64,000 nucleotides of DNA from Cladorhizidae sp. MBARI D1340-BT2 (taxonomy: Eukaryota; Porifera; Demospongiae; Poecilosclerida; Cladorhizidae), in contig JAQNBH010000014.1 in the NCBI GenBank assembly GCA_028752905.1, positions 1,482,721-1,546,720 on the forward strand, in the 5' to 3' direction. Positions 47,201-59,998 of this stretch are shown piece after piece. Position 1 is the stretch's first letter; each line of letters starts with the position of its first letter. A program made the position numbers and the translations under genes. The notes under the pieces were generated by a model. That model was given only the letters and a program-made list of their open reading frames with translations. It was not told where the DNA came from and did no database searches.

Positions 47201-50200
47201 CTCATAGGTGCCCACTGGTGATGATGCCAGTGCTCATAGGTGCCCACTTTAGATGATGCTAGTGCTCATAGGTGCCCACTGGTGATGATGCTAGTACTCA
47301 TAGGTGCCCACTGGTGATGATGCCAGTGCTCATAGGTGACCACTGGTGATGATGCTAGTGCTCATAGGTGCCCACTGGTAATGATGCCAGGGCTCATAGG
47401 TGCCCACTGGTGATGATGCCAGTGCTCATAGGTGCCCACTGGTGATGATGCTAGTGCTCATAGGTGCCCACTGGTGATGATGCTAGTGCTCATAGGTGCC
47501 CACTGGTGATGATACCAGTGCTCATAGGTGCCCACTGGTGATGATGCCAGTTCTCATAGCTGCCCACTGGTGATGATGCTAGTGCTCATAGGTGCCCACT
47601 GGTGATGATGCTAGTGCTCATAGATGCCCACTGGTGGTGATGCTAGTGCTAATAGGTGCCCACTGGTGATGATGCCAGTGCTCATAGGTGCCAACTGGAC
47701 GATGTCAGTGCTCATAGCTGCCCACTGGTGATGATGCTAGTGCTCATAGGTGCCCACTGGTGATGATGCTAGTACTCATAGGTGCCCACTGGTGATGATG
47801 CTAGTGCTCATAGGTGCACACTGGTGATGATGCTAGTGCTCATAGGTGCCCACTGGTGATGATGCTAGTGCTCATAGGTGCCCACTAGTGATGATGCTAG
47901 TACTCATAGATGCCCACTGGTGATAATGCCAGTGGACATAGGTGCCCACTGGTGATGATGCCAGTGTTCATAGGTCACTGGTGCACACTGGTGATGATGC
48001 CAGTGCTCATAGGTGCCCACTGGTATTGATACCAGTGCTCATAGGTGCCCACTGGTGATGATGCTAGTGCTCATAGGTGACCACTGGTGATGATGCTAGT
48101 GCTCATAGATGCCCACTGGTGATGTTGCCAGTGATCATAGGTGCCCACTGGTGATGATGCCAGTGCTCATAGGTGCCCACTGGTGATGATGCCATGGCTC
48201 ATAGGTGTCCACTGGTGATGATGCTAGTGCTCATAGATGCCCACTGGTGATGATGCCAGTGCTCATAGGTGTCCACTGGTGATGATGCTAGTGCTCATAG
48301 ATGCCCACTGCTAGTGCTCATAGGTGCCCACTGGTGATGATGCCAGTGCTCGTAGGTGCCTACTGGTGATGATGCCAGTGCTCATAAGTGCCCACTGGTG
48401 ATGATGCCAGTGCTCATAGGTGTCCACTGGTGATGATACCAGTGCTCATAGGTGCCCACTGGTGATGATGCTAGTGCTCATAGGTGTCCACTGGTGATGA
48501 TGCCAGTGCTCATAGGTGCCCACTGGTGATGATGCCAGTGCTCATAGGTGCCCACTGGTTATGATGCCAGTGCTCATAGGTGTCCACTGGTGATGATGCT
48601 AGTGCTCATAGATGCCCACTAGTGATGATGCTAGTGCTCATAGGTGCCCACTGGTGATGATGACAGTGCTCGTAGGTGCCTACTGGTGATGATGCCAGTG
48701 CTCATAGGTGTCCACTGGTGATGATACCAGTGCTCATAGGTGCCCACTGGTGATGATGCTAGTGCTCATAGGTGTCCACTGGTGATGATGCCAGTGCTCA
48801 TAGGTGCCCACTGGTGATGATGCCAGTGCTCATAGGTGCCCACTGGTTATGATGCCAGTGCTCATAGGTGTCCACTGGTGATGATGCTAGTGCTCATAGA
48901 TGCCCACTGGTGATGATGCCAGTGCTCATTGGTGCCCACTGGTGATGATGCTAGTGCTCATAGGTGCCCACTGGTGATGATGCTGGTGCTCATAGGTGCC
49001 CACTGGTTATGATGCCAGTGCTCATAGGTGCCCACTGGTGATGATGCTAGTGCTCATAGGTGCCCACTGGTTATGATGCTAGTGCTCATAGGTGCCCACT
49101 GGTGATGATGCCAGTGGACATAGGTGCCCACTGGTGATGATGCCAGTGTTCATAGGTCACTGGTGCACACTGGTGATGATGCCAGTGCTCATAGCTGCCG
49201 ACTGGTGATGATGCCAGTGCTCATAGGTGCCCACTGTTGGTGCTCATAGGTGCCCACTGCATAGGTGCCCACTGTTGGTGCTCATAGGTGACCACTGGTG
49301 ATGATGCTAGTGCTCATAGGTGCCCACTGGTGATGATGCTAGTGCTAATAGGTGCCCACTGGTGATGATGCCAGTGCTCATAGGTGCCCACTGGTGATGA
49401 TGTCAGTGCTCATAGCTGCCGACTGGTGATGATGCTAGTGCTCATAGGTTCCCACTGGTGATGATGCTAGTGCTCATAGGTGCCCACTGGTGATGATGCT
49501 AGTGCTCATAGGTGCACACTGGTGATGGTGCTAGTGCTCATAGGTGCCCACTGGTGATGATGCTAGTGCTCATAGGTGCCCACTGGTGATGATGCTAGTG
49601 CTCATAGGTGCCCACTGGTGATGATGCTAGTGCTCATAGGTGCCCACTAGTGATGATGCTAGTGCTCATAGGTGCCCACTGGTGATGATGCTAGTGCTCA
49701 TAGGTTCCCACTGGTGATGATGCTAGTGCTCATAGGTGCCCACTGGTGATGATGCTAGTGCTCATAAGTGCCCACTGGTGATGATGCCAGTGCCCACTGG
49801 TGATGATGCCAGTGCCCACTGGTGATGATGCTAGTGCTCATAGGTGCCCACTGGTGATGATGCCAGTGCTCATAGGTGCCCACTTTAGATGATGCTAGTG
49901 CTCATAGGTGCCCACTGGTGATGATGCTAGTACTCATAGGTGCCCACTGGTGATGATGCCAGTGCTCATAGGTGACCACTGGTGATGATGCTAGTGCTCA
50001 TAGGTGCCCACTGGTAATGATGCCAGGGCTCATAGGTGCCCACTGGTGATGATGCCAGTGCTCATAGGTGCCCACTGGTGATGATGCTAGTGCTCATAGG
50101 TGCCCACTGGTGATGATGCTAGTGCTCATAGGTGCCCACTGGTGATGATACCAGTGCTCATAGGTGCCCACTGGTGATGATGCCAGTGCTCATAGGTGCC

Positions 50201-52616
50201 CACTGGTGATGATGCCAGTTCTCATAGCTGCCCACTGGTGATGATGCTAGTGCTCATAGGTGCCCACTGGTGATGATGCTAGTGCTCATAGATGCCCACT
50301 GGTGGTGATGCTAGTGCTAATAGGTGCCCACTGGTGATGATGCCAGTGCTCATAGGTGCCAACTGGACGATGTCAGTGCTCATAGCTGCCCACTGGTGAT
50401 GATGCTAGTGCTCATAGGTGCCCACTGGTGATGATGCTAGTACTCATAGGTGCCCACTGGTGATGATGCTAGTGCTCATAGGTGCACACTGGTGATGATG
50501 CTAGTGCTCATAGGTGCCCACTGGTGATGATGCTAGTGCTCATAGGTGCCCACTAGTGATGATGCTAGTACTCATAGATGCCCACTGGTGATAATGCCAG
50601 TGGACATAGGTGCCCACTGGTGATGATGCCAGTGTTCATAGGTCACTGGTGCACACTGGTGATGATGCCAGTGCTCATAGGTGCCCACTGGTATTGATAC
50701 CAGTGCTCATAGGTGCCCACTGGTGATGATGCTAGTGCTCATAGGTGACCACTGGTGATGATGCTAGTGCTCATAGATGCCCACTGGTGATGTTGCCAGT
50801 GATCATAGGTGCCCACTGGTGATGATGCCAGTGCTCATAGGTGCCCACTGGTGATGATGCCATGGCTCATAGGTGTCCACTGGTGATGATGCTAGTGCTC
50901 ATAGATGCCCACTGGTGATGATGCCAGTGCTCATAGGTGTCCACTGGTGATGATGCTAGTGCTCATAGATGCCCACTGCTAGTGCTCATAGGTGCCCACT
51001 GGTGATGATGCCAGTGCTCGTAGGTGCCTACTGGTGATGATGCCAGTGCTCATAAGTGCCCACTGGTGATGATGCCAGTGCTCATAGGTGTCCACTGGTG
51101 ATGATACCAGTGCTCATAGGTGCCCACTGGTGATGATGCTAGTGCTCATAGGTGTCCACTGGTGATGATGCCAGTGCTCATAGGTGCCCACTGGTGATGA
51201 TGCCAGTGCTCATAGGTGCCCACTGGTTATGATGCCAGTGCTCATAGGTGTCCACTGGTGATGATGCTAGTGCTCATAGATGCCCACTAGTGATGATGCT
51301 AGTGCTCATAGGTGCCCACTGGTGATGATGACAGTGCTCGTAGGTGCCTACTGGTGATGATGCCAGTGCTCATAGGTGTCCACTGGTGATGATACCAGTG
51401 CTCATAGGTGCCCACTGGTGATGATGCTAGTGCTCATAGGTGTCCACTGGTGATGATGCCAGTGCTCATAGGTGCCCACTGGTGATGATGCCAGTGCTCA
51501 TAGGTGCCCACTGGTTATGATGCCAGTGCTCATAGGTGTCCACTGGTGATGATGCTAGTGCTCATAGATGCCCACTGGTGATGATGCCAGTGCTCATTGG
51601 TGCCCACTGGTGATGATGCTAGTGCTCATAGGTGCCCACTGGTGATGATGCTGGTGCTCATAGGTGCCCACTGGTTATGATGCCAGTGCTCATAGGTGCC
51701 CACTGGTGATGATGCTAGTGCTCATAGGTGCCCACTGGTTATGATGCTAGTGCTCATAGGTGCCCACTGGTGATGATGCCAGTGGACATAGGTGCCCACT
51801 GGTGATGATGCCAGTGTTCATAGGTCACTGGTGCACACTGGTGATGATGCCAGTGCTCATAGGTGCCCACTGGTATTGATACCAGTGCTCATAGGTCACT
51901 GGTGCACACTGGTGATGATGCCAGTGCTCATAGGTGCCCACTGGTGATGATGCTAGTGCTCATAGGTGTCCACTCGTGATGATGCTAGTGCTCATAGGTG
52001 CCCACTGGTGATGATGCTAGTGCTCATAGGTGCCCACTGGTGATGATGCTAGTGCTCATAGGTGCCCACTGGTGATGATGCCAGTGCTCATAGGTGCCCA
52101 CTGGTGATGATGCCAGTGCTCATAGGTGCCCACTGGTGATGATGCCAGTGCTCATAGGTACCCACTGGTGATGATGCTAGTGCTCATAGGTGCCCACTGG
52201 TGATGATGCCAGTGCTCATAGGTACCCACTGGTGATGATGCTAGTGCTCATAGGTGCCCACTGGTGATGATACCAGTGCTCATAGGTGCCCACTGGTGAT
52301 GATGCTAGTGCTCATAGGTGCCCACTGGTGATAATGCTAGTGCTCATAGGTGCCCACTGATGATGATGCCAGTGCTCATAGGTGCCCACTGGTGATGAAG
52401 CTAGTGCTCATAGGTGCACACTGGTGATGATGCCAGTGCTCATAGGTGCCCACTGGTGATGATGCTGGTGCTCATAGGTGCCCACTGGTGATGATGCTAG
52501 TGCTCATAGGTGCCCACTGGTGATGATGCTAGTGCTCATAGGTGCCCACTGGTGATGATGCTAGTGCTCATAGGTGTCCACTGGTGATGATGTCAGTGCT
52601 CATAGGTGCCCACTGG
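41295..52616 (+). repeat. 32-bp minisatellite, part 2, with higher-order repeats
   Basis: About 350 tandem copies of the same 32-bp unit over 11.3 kb. Rare variants mark a higher-order structure: a shortened TGCCCACTGCATAGGTGCCC junction recurs at 41799, 44172, 46623 and 49259, giving spacings of 2373, 2451 and 2636 bases. The last two blocks (about 46.56-49.19 and 49.20-51.84 kb) share long strings of the same variants. No open frame of any length other than repeat artefacts is present. Confidence 0.97.
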
Positions 52617-52634
52617 TGCCTAGTTGTAGCAGAT

Positions 52635-52691
52635 ATGCCCCCCCGGTGCTAGAGGGACTAGGAGTTCTGTGTCACTTTCTTTGCATGTAAA

Positions 52692-52727
<36 letters not shown>

Positions 52728-53130
52728 ACCCGGTGCTAGAGAGACTGGAATTTCTGGGTCACTTTCCCTGCATGTGATATGCCACCCAGTGCTAGAGGGA
52801 CTGGGAGTTCTGGGTCACTTTCCCTGCATAGTCACTTTCCCTGCATGTAATATACCCCCGGTGCTAGAGGGACTGGGAGTTCTGGGTCACTTTCCCTGCA
52901 TGTGATATGCCCCCCCCCCCCCCCCCCCCCCCCCCCTGGAATTTCTGGGTCACTTTCCCTGCATGTAATATGCCACCCGGTGCTAGAGGGACTGGGAGTT
53001 CTGGGTCACTTTCCCAGCATGTGATATGCCACCCAGTGCTAGAGGGACTGGGAGTTCTGGGTCACTTTCCCTGCATGTAATATGCCACCCGGTGCCAGAG
53101 GGACTGGCAGTTCTGGGTCACTTGCCCTGT
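52635..53130 (+). repeat. 56-bp minisatellite with long poly-C tracts
   Basis: Copies of a unit with GGTGCTAGAGGGACTGGGAG, TTCTGGGTCACTTTCCCTGC and ATGTRATATGCC. C-runs of about 35 and 29 bases (52692-52727, 52908-52936) replace the CCACC segment in two copies. Confidence 0.95.
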
Positions 53131-53450
53131 TACACTTGAGCTACTTTTCTGAACCTGTTTTGGATGAGTTGGGAATAAAAGTGTCTCAGGAGGAGGTGAT
53201 TCAGAAAGATAGCTCAGAATGTGAAAACAGGGGAAGTGCCCAGAACCCCTCCCCCCCACAAGTCTCTGTACTACCACCACCACTCAAGGTTCCCTCTCAC
53301 ATCCTCACAAACTATTTTCAGCAGCAGCTGCAACAAGTCCCAGCCAGTGAAGGAGGCGTTCCTTTTCTACGGGAAGTTCTCTGCTGGAAACATTTGTGTC
53401 TTTGCGATTTAGTGGTAATGATTGTACTTTGCACCTGCACAAGCTAGTCC
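53131..53450 (+). other. Coding-like patch, unassigned
   Basis: The plus strand is open from the end of the minisatellite to TAG at 53445. The non-repetitive peptide includes PVLDELGIKVSQEEV, PPPLKVPSHILTNYFQQQL and SEGGVPFLREVLCWK. The composition is protein-like, and a second frame (QPVKEAFLFYGKFSAGN) is also open for part of it. No family, start codon outside the repeat, or clear splice pair is evident, so it may be chance or an exon fragment. Confidence 0.25.
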
Positions 53451-55110
53451 TTACACATCAAAAGCCTTAATAGGTTTTCAACTGTCAGATGCAGGGGTGG
53501 GTGGGGGGTGGAATGAGGGGCTTGTGTTCGCCCTCACCCCAAAAGCTACTTTAGAAAAGTTTACCTTGTGTGTGCATAAGTGTCTTGTGTAATTGCTACA
53601 AGGGTGTAGAGTACTTAGCAAATGAGGCTGAAGTTCTAATTGCACAATGACATTAGTTTCTGTGTTTGTAGAAGTGGTAATTGCAGTGTCAACCTCTCAG
53701 TGTGGTGTGTTAGCTAGCAAGTCATGCAATTAAGAACATACCACAGGGACTATTTGGCACCACAGACTATTTTGCAAAGGCAGCATTACAGGGAGTATTT
53801 TGCAAAGGCAGCACTACCATCAGTCTTGGCTGAAAGTTAGCTTGCCTCAACACAGTTTCTCTTCTCTGTGGAGGTAGCCAAGCTATGCAGGTGGCGTTAA
53901 TCTTGCCTGGATCTGTGGTGACTATAACATGAAACCTCCTCTTTTTAAAACTTTACCACCACAGCACAAACCAGCAACAACATAGGTGTCTTTATTATTC
54001 ATCAGATTGGGGGGGGGGCATGATAAGGACCCACCTGGGTTGTCACCACCCACTAACCACACAATAGTATGGTAGCACATCACTACTATTGTTTCCTATC
54101 CATCATGTGTGGCAGCTGTTCCTATGACAAGTGGTGTAAATTATGAAGCCCATAACTCCTCACTTTGGCAGGTTGTTAGCACCCAATTGGTAGCTCCTAA
54201 AACTCCTCCAGCATGTTCACCAAGGTAACCAACAACTGAAGTTCATCTCTGAGGGTCTAGCATCATATTTCTTCCACCCACCCCTGTAACTAAGTCCACT
54301 CATAACAATTTTACCACAAGGCTCCCAAAATTCTCTATAAAAATTGTGGTTCAGTAAAACACTAAAAATTGGCAAAGATTGGCGACCCAAAAACCATGCT
54401 TGTGTGCGCAATAACTGAGCCCAGTTAAGCTTATTCAGCACTTGCACATTTTCACAGCAAAGATACGAGTGAATGGTCTGAGAAAGCTTGTTTGTTACCT
54501 AGCGTGAAAAGCAACAACTTGATTCTAATGGAAGTCTAGTAAATATCACACTCCTACCAAACCAGGCGAACTGTGAGATGTGTGCATGCCTATATATATA
54601 TGTGTGTGTGTATGTATGTGTGGGCTTTACTAGTAAATACGAGAAGAGCACTTGCTATGATTGGTTAGTTATGGAGTCATCCTGAGCAACTCTATAAAGT
54701 TCTTGAAGGAGACATCCTGACATTTATATAGAGACAGGAGGCAACAAGTCAACCATTCTACTTAAAGCCCCCCAACATTATATTGGATTGACAAGAAAGG
54801 AAACAAGAATTTACAAATGTAGATTACAAACATTTAGAGGACCCTTTACCTTTTAAGACCACGCAGTAAACAAATTTATATTCTACATGTTCACACTTGT
54901 CCAAATGTTTGTAGAGAACATTTCTAATATATGTATAGTTGATAGATATAATACTACCTGTAGTGATAGTTGACATAGCTAGGCTGAACACAGCCGGCTA
55001 TTCGTGGGTTTGTCTTTAAAGACTCTTAGTGAAGCCTTTATGATCGCTCTTCAATAGTGCCAGGAAAACTAATTCAGAAGTTTGTAAGGCAACAACTTCC
55101 ACCAGTCAAG
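53451..55110. other. Unassigned DNA
   Basis: No gene recognised. A (TG)n/(TATG)n run is present at 54592-54622 and a G-run near 54009-54018. Confidence 0.5.
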
Positions 55111-55124
55111 TGATCTGCCTCGAC

Positions 55125-55130
55125 TTTATT
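55125..55130 (-). terminator. Poly(A) signal AATAAA (minus strand)
   Basis: AATAAA on the minus strand about 200 bases downstream of the TAA stop at 55328. Another occurs near 55190. They support transcript ends for the exon at 55328-55459. Confidence 0.5.
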
Positions 55131-55327
55131 TGATAGCTGCACAAGCTAGAGCTATAGGAAAAAGGCAACTCAATATTGTAAATACATTGTTTATTTCCTC
55201 GAGTCCTGCTAGAACTTGGTTTGGAACAGGACTCTTGCATTGAGTGACAATCCTGAAGATGATGTCGTGTGTTCATCTCAAGCACTACCTGAGTTTTCTA
55301 TTCCGGTTCCTTGAAGTCGGACGATAT

Positions 55328-55459
55328 TTATAACTGCCTCACGTGTTGGTGAAATGAAGGTTGGTAAGGTTTAGCATGAGCTTGGGCCATGACACGCTTC
55401 CTCTCTGTGCCCCAACGCTGCAGCACTTGGCGATGCACTACTTCAAGCAGACCTGAGGC
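55328..55459 (-). CDS. Last coding exon of an unidentified minus-strand gene
   Basis: A strong acceptor (TTGTTGTTTTTCAG) on the minus strand is followed by 43 codons and TAA at 55330-55328. The peptide is basic and helix-prone, with LLEVVHRQVLQRW, ERKRVMAQAHAKPYQPSF and HVRQL at the end. It has AATAAA signals 140-200 bases downstream and a pyrimidine-rich acceptor, so it looks like a genuine terminal exon. Upstream exons would lie at higher coordinates but were not found through the minisatellites at 56.0-57.7 kb. A weak transmembrane-like frame (VVVAYVFGIVIACLLFISA, near 55915-55975) has unclear splice sites. The family is not recognised. Confidence 0.6.
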   Translation of the reverse strand, partial: ASGLLEVVHRQVLQRWGTERKRVMAQAHAKPYQPSFHQHVRQL

Positions 55460-55990
55460 CTGAAAAACAACAACTCACTTATTGTGGTTGTGAAGGAGCC
55501 ACCATTTATTCATGCCCCTCCCACCCAATTCCCATCATGAATGCAGTGTCTCACGGATTGGCAATGGCTGCCTAGACTGCATTTGTTTGTTAAATTTGAG
55601 TAAATTTGAGCCAATTACCAGGTGATTGAGAGATAAATAATGGAGCCTGTGATATGTATATACTTAATAGGTTGGCAGAACACTGAGACACACAGAGCAG
55701 TGAGAATAATAATTATTTTATCCTTGGCTACGCAATGTTTGAAGCAAGGTTAAGTGATTGTGTGAACCATCAGTATATATATATAATATATTATATTATA
55801 TATTATATATAATAATATATAATATATAATAATATATTATATATATATATTGTGTCTGTCTGAACAAAAGCATCATGAAATGTGAAATTTCCACGTGTGA
55901 CTGCTCTTGTGTCTCTGCAGAGATAAATAACAAACAAGCAATAACTATCCCAAAGACATAAGCAACAACAACCTGTGGGATGTCTTTACT
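55460..55990. other. Intron-like DNA with AT microsatellite
   Basis: Long (TA)/(TAATA) tract at 55778-55851. A minus-strand frame near 55860-55990 is hydrophobic but unsupported by splice sites. Confidence 0.5.
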
Positions 55991-55991
55991 T

Positions 55992-57133
55992 ATAGGCCAT
56001 GTCACAATAGAGAAGTCATTAGCCCTATCAACCTTGTATATAGGCCATGTCACAATAGCCATTAGCCCTATCAACCTTGTAGGCCATGTCACAATAGAGA
56101 AGTCATTAGCCCTATCAACCTTGTAGGCCATATCACAATAGAGGAGAAGCCATTAGCCCTATCTACCTTGTAGGCCATGTCACAATAGAGAAGTCATTAG
56201 CCCTATCAACCTTGTAGGCCATGTCACAATAGAGAAGCCGTTAGCCCCATCAACCTGGTAGGCCATGTCACAATAGAGGAGAAGCCATTAGCCCCATCAA
56301 CCTTGTAGGCCATGTCACAATAGAGAAGTCATTAGCCCTATCAACCTTGTAGCCATGTCACAATAGAGAAGTCATTAGCCCTATCAACCTTGTAGGCCAT
56401 GTCACAATAGAGAAGTCATTAGCCCTATCAACCTTGTAGGCCATGTCACAATAGAGGAGAAGCCATTAGCCCTATCAACCTTGTAGGCCATGTCACAATA
56501 GAGAAGTCATTAGCCCTATCAACCTTGTAGGCCATGTCACAATAGAGGAGAAGCCATTAGCCCTATCAACCTTGTAGGCCATGTCACAATAGAGAATTCA
56601 TTAGCCCTATCAACCTTGTAGGCCATGTCACAATAGAGGAGAAGCCATTAGCCCTATCAACCTTGTAGGCCATGTCACAATAGAGGAGAAGCCATTAGCC
56701 CCATCAACCTTGTAGGCCATGTCACAATAGAGGAAGTCATTAGCCCTATCAACCTTGTAGCCATGTCACAATAGAGAAGTCATTAGCCCTATCAACCTTG
56801 TAGGCCATGTCACAATAGAGGAGAAGCCATTAGCCCTATCAACCTTGTAGGCCATGTCACAATAGAGGAGAAGCCATTAGCCCCATCAACCTTGTAGGCC
56901 ATGTCCCAATAGAGAAGTCATTAGCCCTATCAACCTTGTAGGCCATGTCACAATAGAGGAGAAGCCATTAGCCCTATCAACCTGGTAGGCATGTCACAAT
57001 AGAGGAGACGTCATTAGCCCTATCAACCTGGTAGGCCATGTCACAATAGAGGAGAAGTCATTAGCCCTGTCAACCTTGTAGGCCATGTCACAATAGAGGA
57101 TAAGTCATTAGCCCTATCAACCTTGTAGGCCAA
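55992..57133 (+). repeat. 44-47-bp minisatellite
   Basis: About 25 copies of a unit with GGCCATGTCACAATAGAG, AAGTCATTAGCCCTATCAAC and CTTGTA. Copies with GAGGAGAAGCC are three bases longer. Confidence 0.97.
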
Positions 57134-57339
57134 ACCTGCAAGATCTGCAAGTCCTAACTATAGGCTCCACCTACTTTGGGTCTGTGCATTTTAAAGCTGT
57201 ACACAAACAAATAGCTAGTAAAGAAAACACAATCAACAAACAGAAAAAAATACATCAGCTACAGACCTAAAATAAGTATCTCCCAGACATCTTCACTTGA
57301 ATACCACACGTAGACCCACCTAATAAAACCTATAGTAGA

Positions 57340-57660
57340 GAGCCATTAATTAAACGGTCTCTGTTGTGTCAAAATCATTAATTACAGGGTCTAAGTAGTG
57401 TCAGAGAGTCATTAATGAAGGATCTAGGTAGCAGAGCCATCAGAGTCTAGGTAGTGTCAGAGAGCCATTAATTATAGAGTCCAGGTAGTGTCAGAGCCAT
57501 TAATTACAGTCTAGGTAGTGTCAAGAGCCATTAGTTAATTATAGGGTCTAGGTAGTGTCAGAGAGCCATTAGTTAATTACAGTCCAGTGTCAGAGCCATT
57601 AATTACAGAGTCTAGGTAGTGTCAGAGAGCAATTAATTAAAGAGTCTAGGTAGTGTGATA
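57340..57660 (+). repeat. ~34-bp minisatellite
   Basis: Irregular copies of AGAGTCTAGGTAGTGTCAGA followed by GAGCCATTAATTA. Several units are truncated. Confidence 0.92.
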
Positions 57661-58816
57661 GCCTAAGGTAGTCAGGCCAAACAATGATTGGGGCTAGTAT
57701 GTGGAAGGTAAGGGAGGAGACCACAGGAAGGGGATCTGCCCTTCCCACACTAGCAAACAGATCAAGGAATAGATCAGCGCACCTGTAATAATCTATAATG
57801 ACCACGTGGTCAGACCAAAACCTGACTGGCTTGACATGGCAACAGCCTTGGAATATCTCCAAGAGCATTCAGTGAGCCATTAAAGGCTCTAGGTAATGAT
57901 TGCACGCACATAGTGAAGAAACACAATAAGGTTTTAACTTGAGTTCCTCTCACTGTTTCACCATTTAGCAATACTTTACGGGTTGTCCAACAGAGAAACT
58001 AGCAAGCCAGAATACTTCATTAATTATCTTACTCTTACTCCACATACAAAGATATTCCAAGTGCTGAAGACCTGCAAGATGTGTTGTGCCGTGTGTGTGT
58101 GTGTGTTGTGGCTTCAGTGATCAATGCACTTACAAACAGATGAGAATCTAGCGGTCAGTGCCAATATGCCTTTTGCAGGACTCAGCATCGGTTTGCTTTA
58201 ATTCTAGAGGTTAACAAAACCCAAAGAAACTCATTGTAGTAAAACTGCCCTGAAGGTTCATTGGTTGAGGCAAGGTCATCCAAACCCAAGGTGCTGACCA
58301 CACTAAAGATTCAATTCAAAGGTTCATTAGGACAAGCTTATTCAACATCTTGGTACATACAGGTGACCTATTCACATTAATATATAATTTGTTGGTATGT
58401 AAATGAGTGACCTACATAGGCAGGCCAGATTATATGCACAAAACCAACTAACTCCCTGTGAAGACACCCTTTGCCCACCTATAATGAACTTGATGCTGAT
58501 AAAGATAATTAACAATCTAGCACCATTCCAATGGGTTAGTTCTTGTTTATGCATGGCATGATCACCTTACAAAAAAATGTTGATAGCCACCTAGCATTTT
58601 CTATGGCATGCAAGTGCCTAGGGATTACTCAAGATGGCATGTCCTCAATCAGGCTGGGCATAAGAAAAATTCGTTATCTCTTGAGTGCATCCTTACAAGC
58701 TCGTATAAAAGTGAGGGACGTCCGAGTGGTTAGAAATGGTAAGGGAACCAATTCTTCCATTCAGGGTCTAAAATTCAAACCAAGCCTTTCCTTTTTGGAT
58801 TCTTTTAGAAAGTAAT
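57661..58816. other. Unassigned DNA
   Basis: A minus-strand open frame (57868-57599) and a plus-strand one (58543-58815) have no family motifs. A (TG)n tract lies at 58088-58110. Nothing else is recognised. Confidence 0.45.
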
Positions 58817-58943
58817 AGATATCTGGAGAAGGCATGTAATATCTGGAGGAGGCAGTGATATCTGGAGGAGCAGTGGTATCTGGAAGAGGCATGTGTGATC
58901 AGGAGGCGGCATGTGTTATCTGGAGGAGCAGTGATATCTGGAG
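58817..58943 (+). repeat. Short tandem repeat, ~19-27 bp
   Basis: Five or six imperfect copies of TATCTGGAGGAGGCAGTGA. Confidence 0.85.
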
Positions 58944-59575
58944 TGGACGGCTGATGTAATTTACCCAACGGCTACAAGAACAGAAATAATGTACTTAATA
59001 CATAGTGGCAGTGTCCTCAGACTCTCCATGCAGTATGCAAGGGGCACAGCAATGGCTATGCCTTACCATAACTAAGTATGAGCAACAGATATTTTGCTGC
59101 AACCCTGGTAGTGTTGTAACCCCTACAGCACTGCAACCTCCAAAGCACTTTAACTCCTATAGCACTACAATCCCTTGTAGCACCATAGCAGAATTCTTTT
59201 AACATTTGTAAGATTAAACATAATATAGCACATAGGTAATATACACAGTAGTTTAAGTAAAAAGAATAACCAAATATCCTGCAATAAAGACGCATAAAGA
59301 CTGGATACAAATAAAGGTGATGAGAATAAGAGTGAGAAAAGCAGTTTGGACAAAACTGTGCGTAGGAGTTGCACAAAAATCATAGTTAAGTTCAAGAATA
59401 GGGTTTCTTTCCCTAAAATAAAGAAAGATCGAGGTAACTAAGTAACAAGCATGTCGGACTCTCTCCCTCTTCCCTCCTCCCAAAACAAAATAATAAAACA
59501 AAAGAAAAGCTGCCATACATAGAACTGTTAAGGTTGCATAGTTCAGTACAAGTGTGTTCCAGATGTGGAGGTTGC
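58944..59575. other. Presumed 3' flank/3' UTR of the promethin-like gene
   Basis: No exon is recognised on either strand. No unambiguous AATAAA on the minus strand was found close to the stop. Confidence 0.45.
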
Positions 59576-59998
59576 TTACTTGGTCTTGTCTGTGTCACCA
59601 TCACCTCCTTGTTCCTGTGAATCAGCTGTCTCTGGGGTTACATTGGAGGTCCAAGCAGGTGTTCGAGGCAAACGAAATCCCATTCCTTTAGTCTTGGACA
59701 AAGTGGTAGAAGCTGCTTGATAGCCCAAGTAAATGGCTCCAAACACGCTAGTGACACACACGGATATGCACGTCACAAAGAAGAGGATAAACGCCAGACC
59801 AGTAATGCCCAATGCCAGCAAGAATAATTCGACCACTACTGCTCCAATGATACTGGCCACTAGCGTAGCAATACCGTACGCCGCGAAGGATAGCACCGGA
59901 ATAGCAGCAAGAACTAAAAAGGAACCCAGACCAACAAATTTGACTGGGTTTGTGTTAGCATAAGCCATCACCTTGCTCCACATTGCGTTCATGTTCAT
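59576..59998 (-). CDS. Promethin/LDAF1-like membrane protein
   Basis: Single-exon gene of 140 residues. Residues 1-17 are a short N-terminus. Residues 18-97 form a nearly continuous hydrophobic region, broken by a few polar residues (VGLGSFLVLAAIPVLSFAAY, GAVVVELFLLALGITGLAFI, FVTCISVCVTSVFGAIYLGY), which fits two membrane hairpins. Residues 98-140 are a polar, Thr/Asp/Gln-rich cytosolic tail. The pattern and length match promethin (TMEM159, LDAF1), an ER protein that partners seipin where lipid droplets form. The match is by eye to the hydrophobic core, not the tails. The start is the first of three in-frame ATGs and sits in a good context (GCTGCCATGA). No intron or damage is seen, making this the clearest intact host gene in the window. 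Confidence 0.7.
   Translation of the reverse strand: MNMNAMWSKVMAYANTNPVKFVGLGSFLVLAAIPVLSFAAYGIATLVASIIGAVVVELFLLALGITGLAFILFFVTCISVCVTSVFGAIYLGYQAASTTLSKTKGMGFRLPRTPAWTSNVTPETADSQEQGGDGDTDKTK

Noticed and set aside
57599..57868. 89-codon minus-strand ORF partly hydrophobic
   Set aside because: Overlaps the 34-bp minisatellite at its end; no family motif or convincing splice sites.
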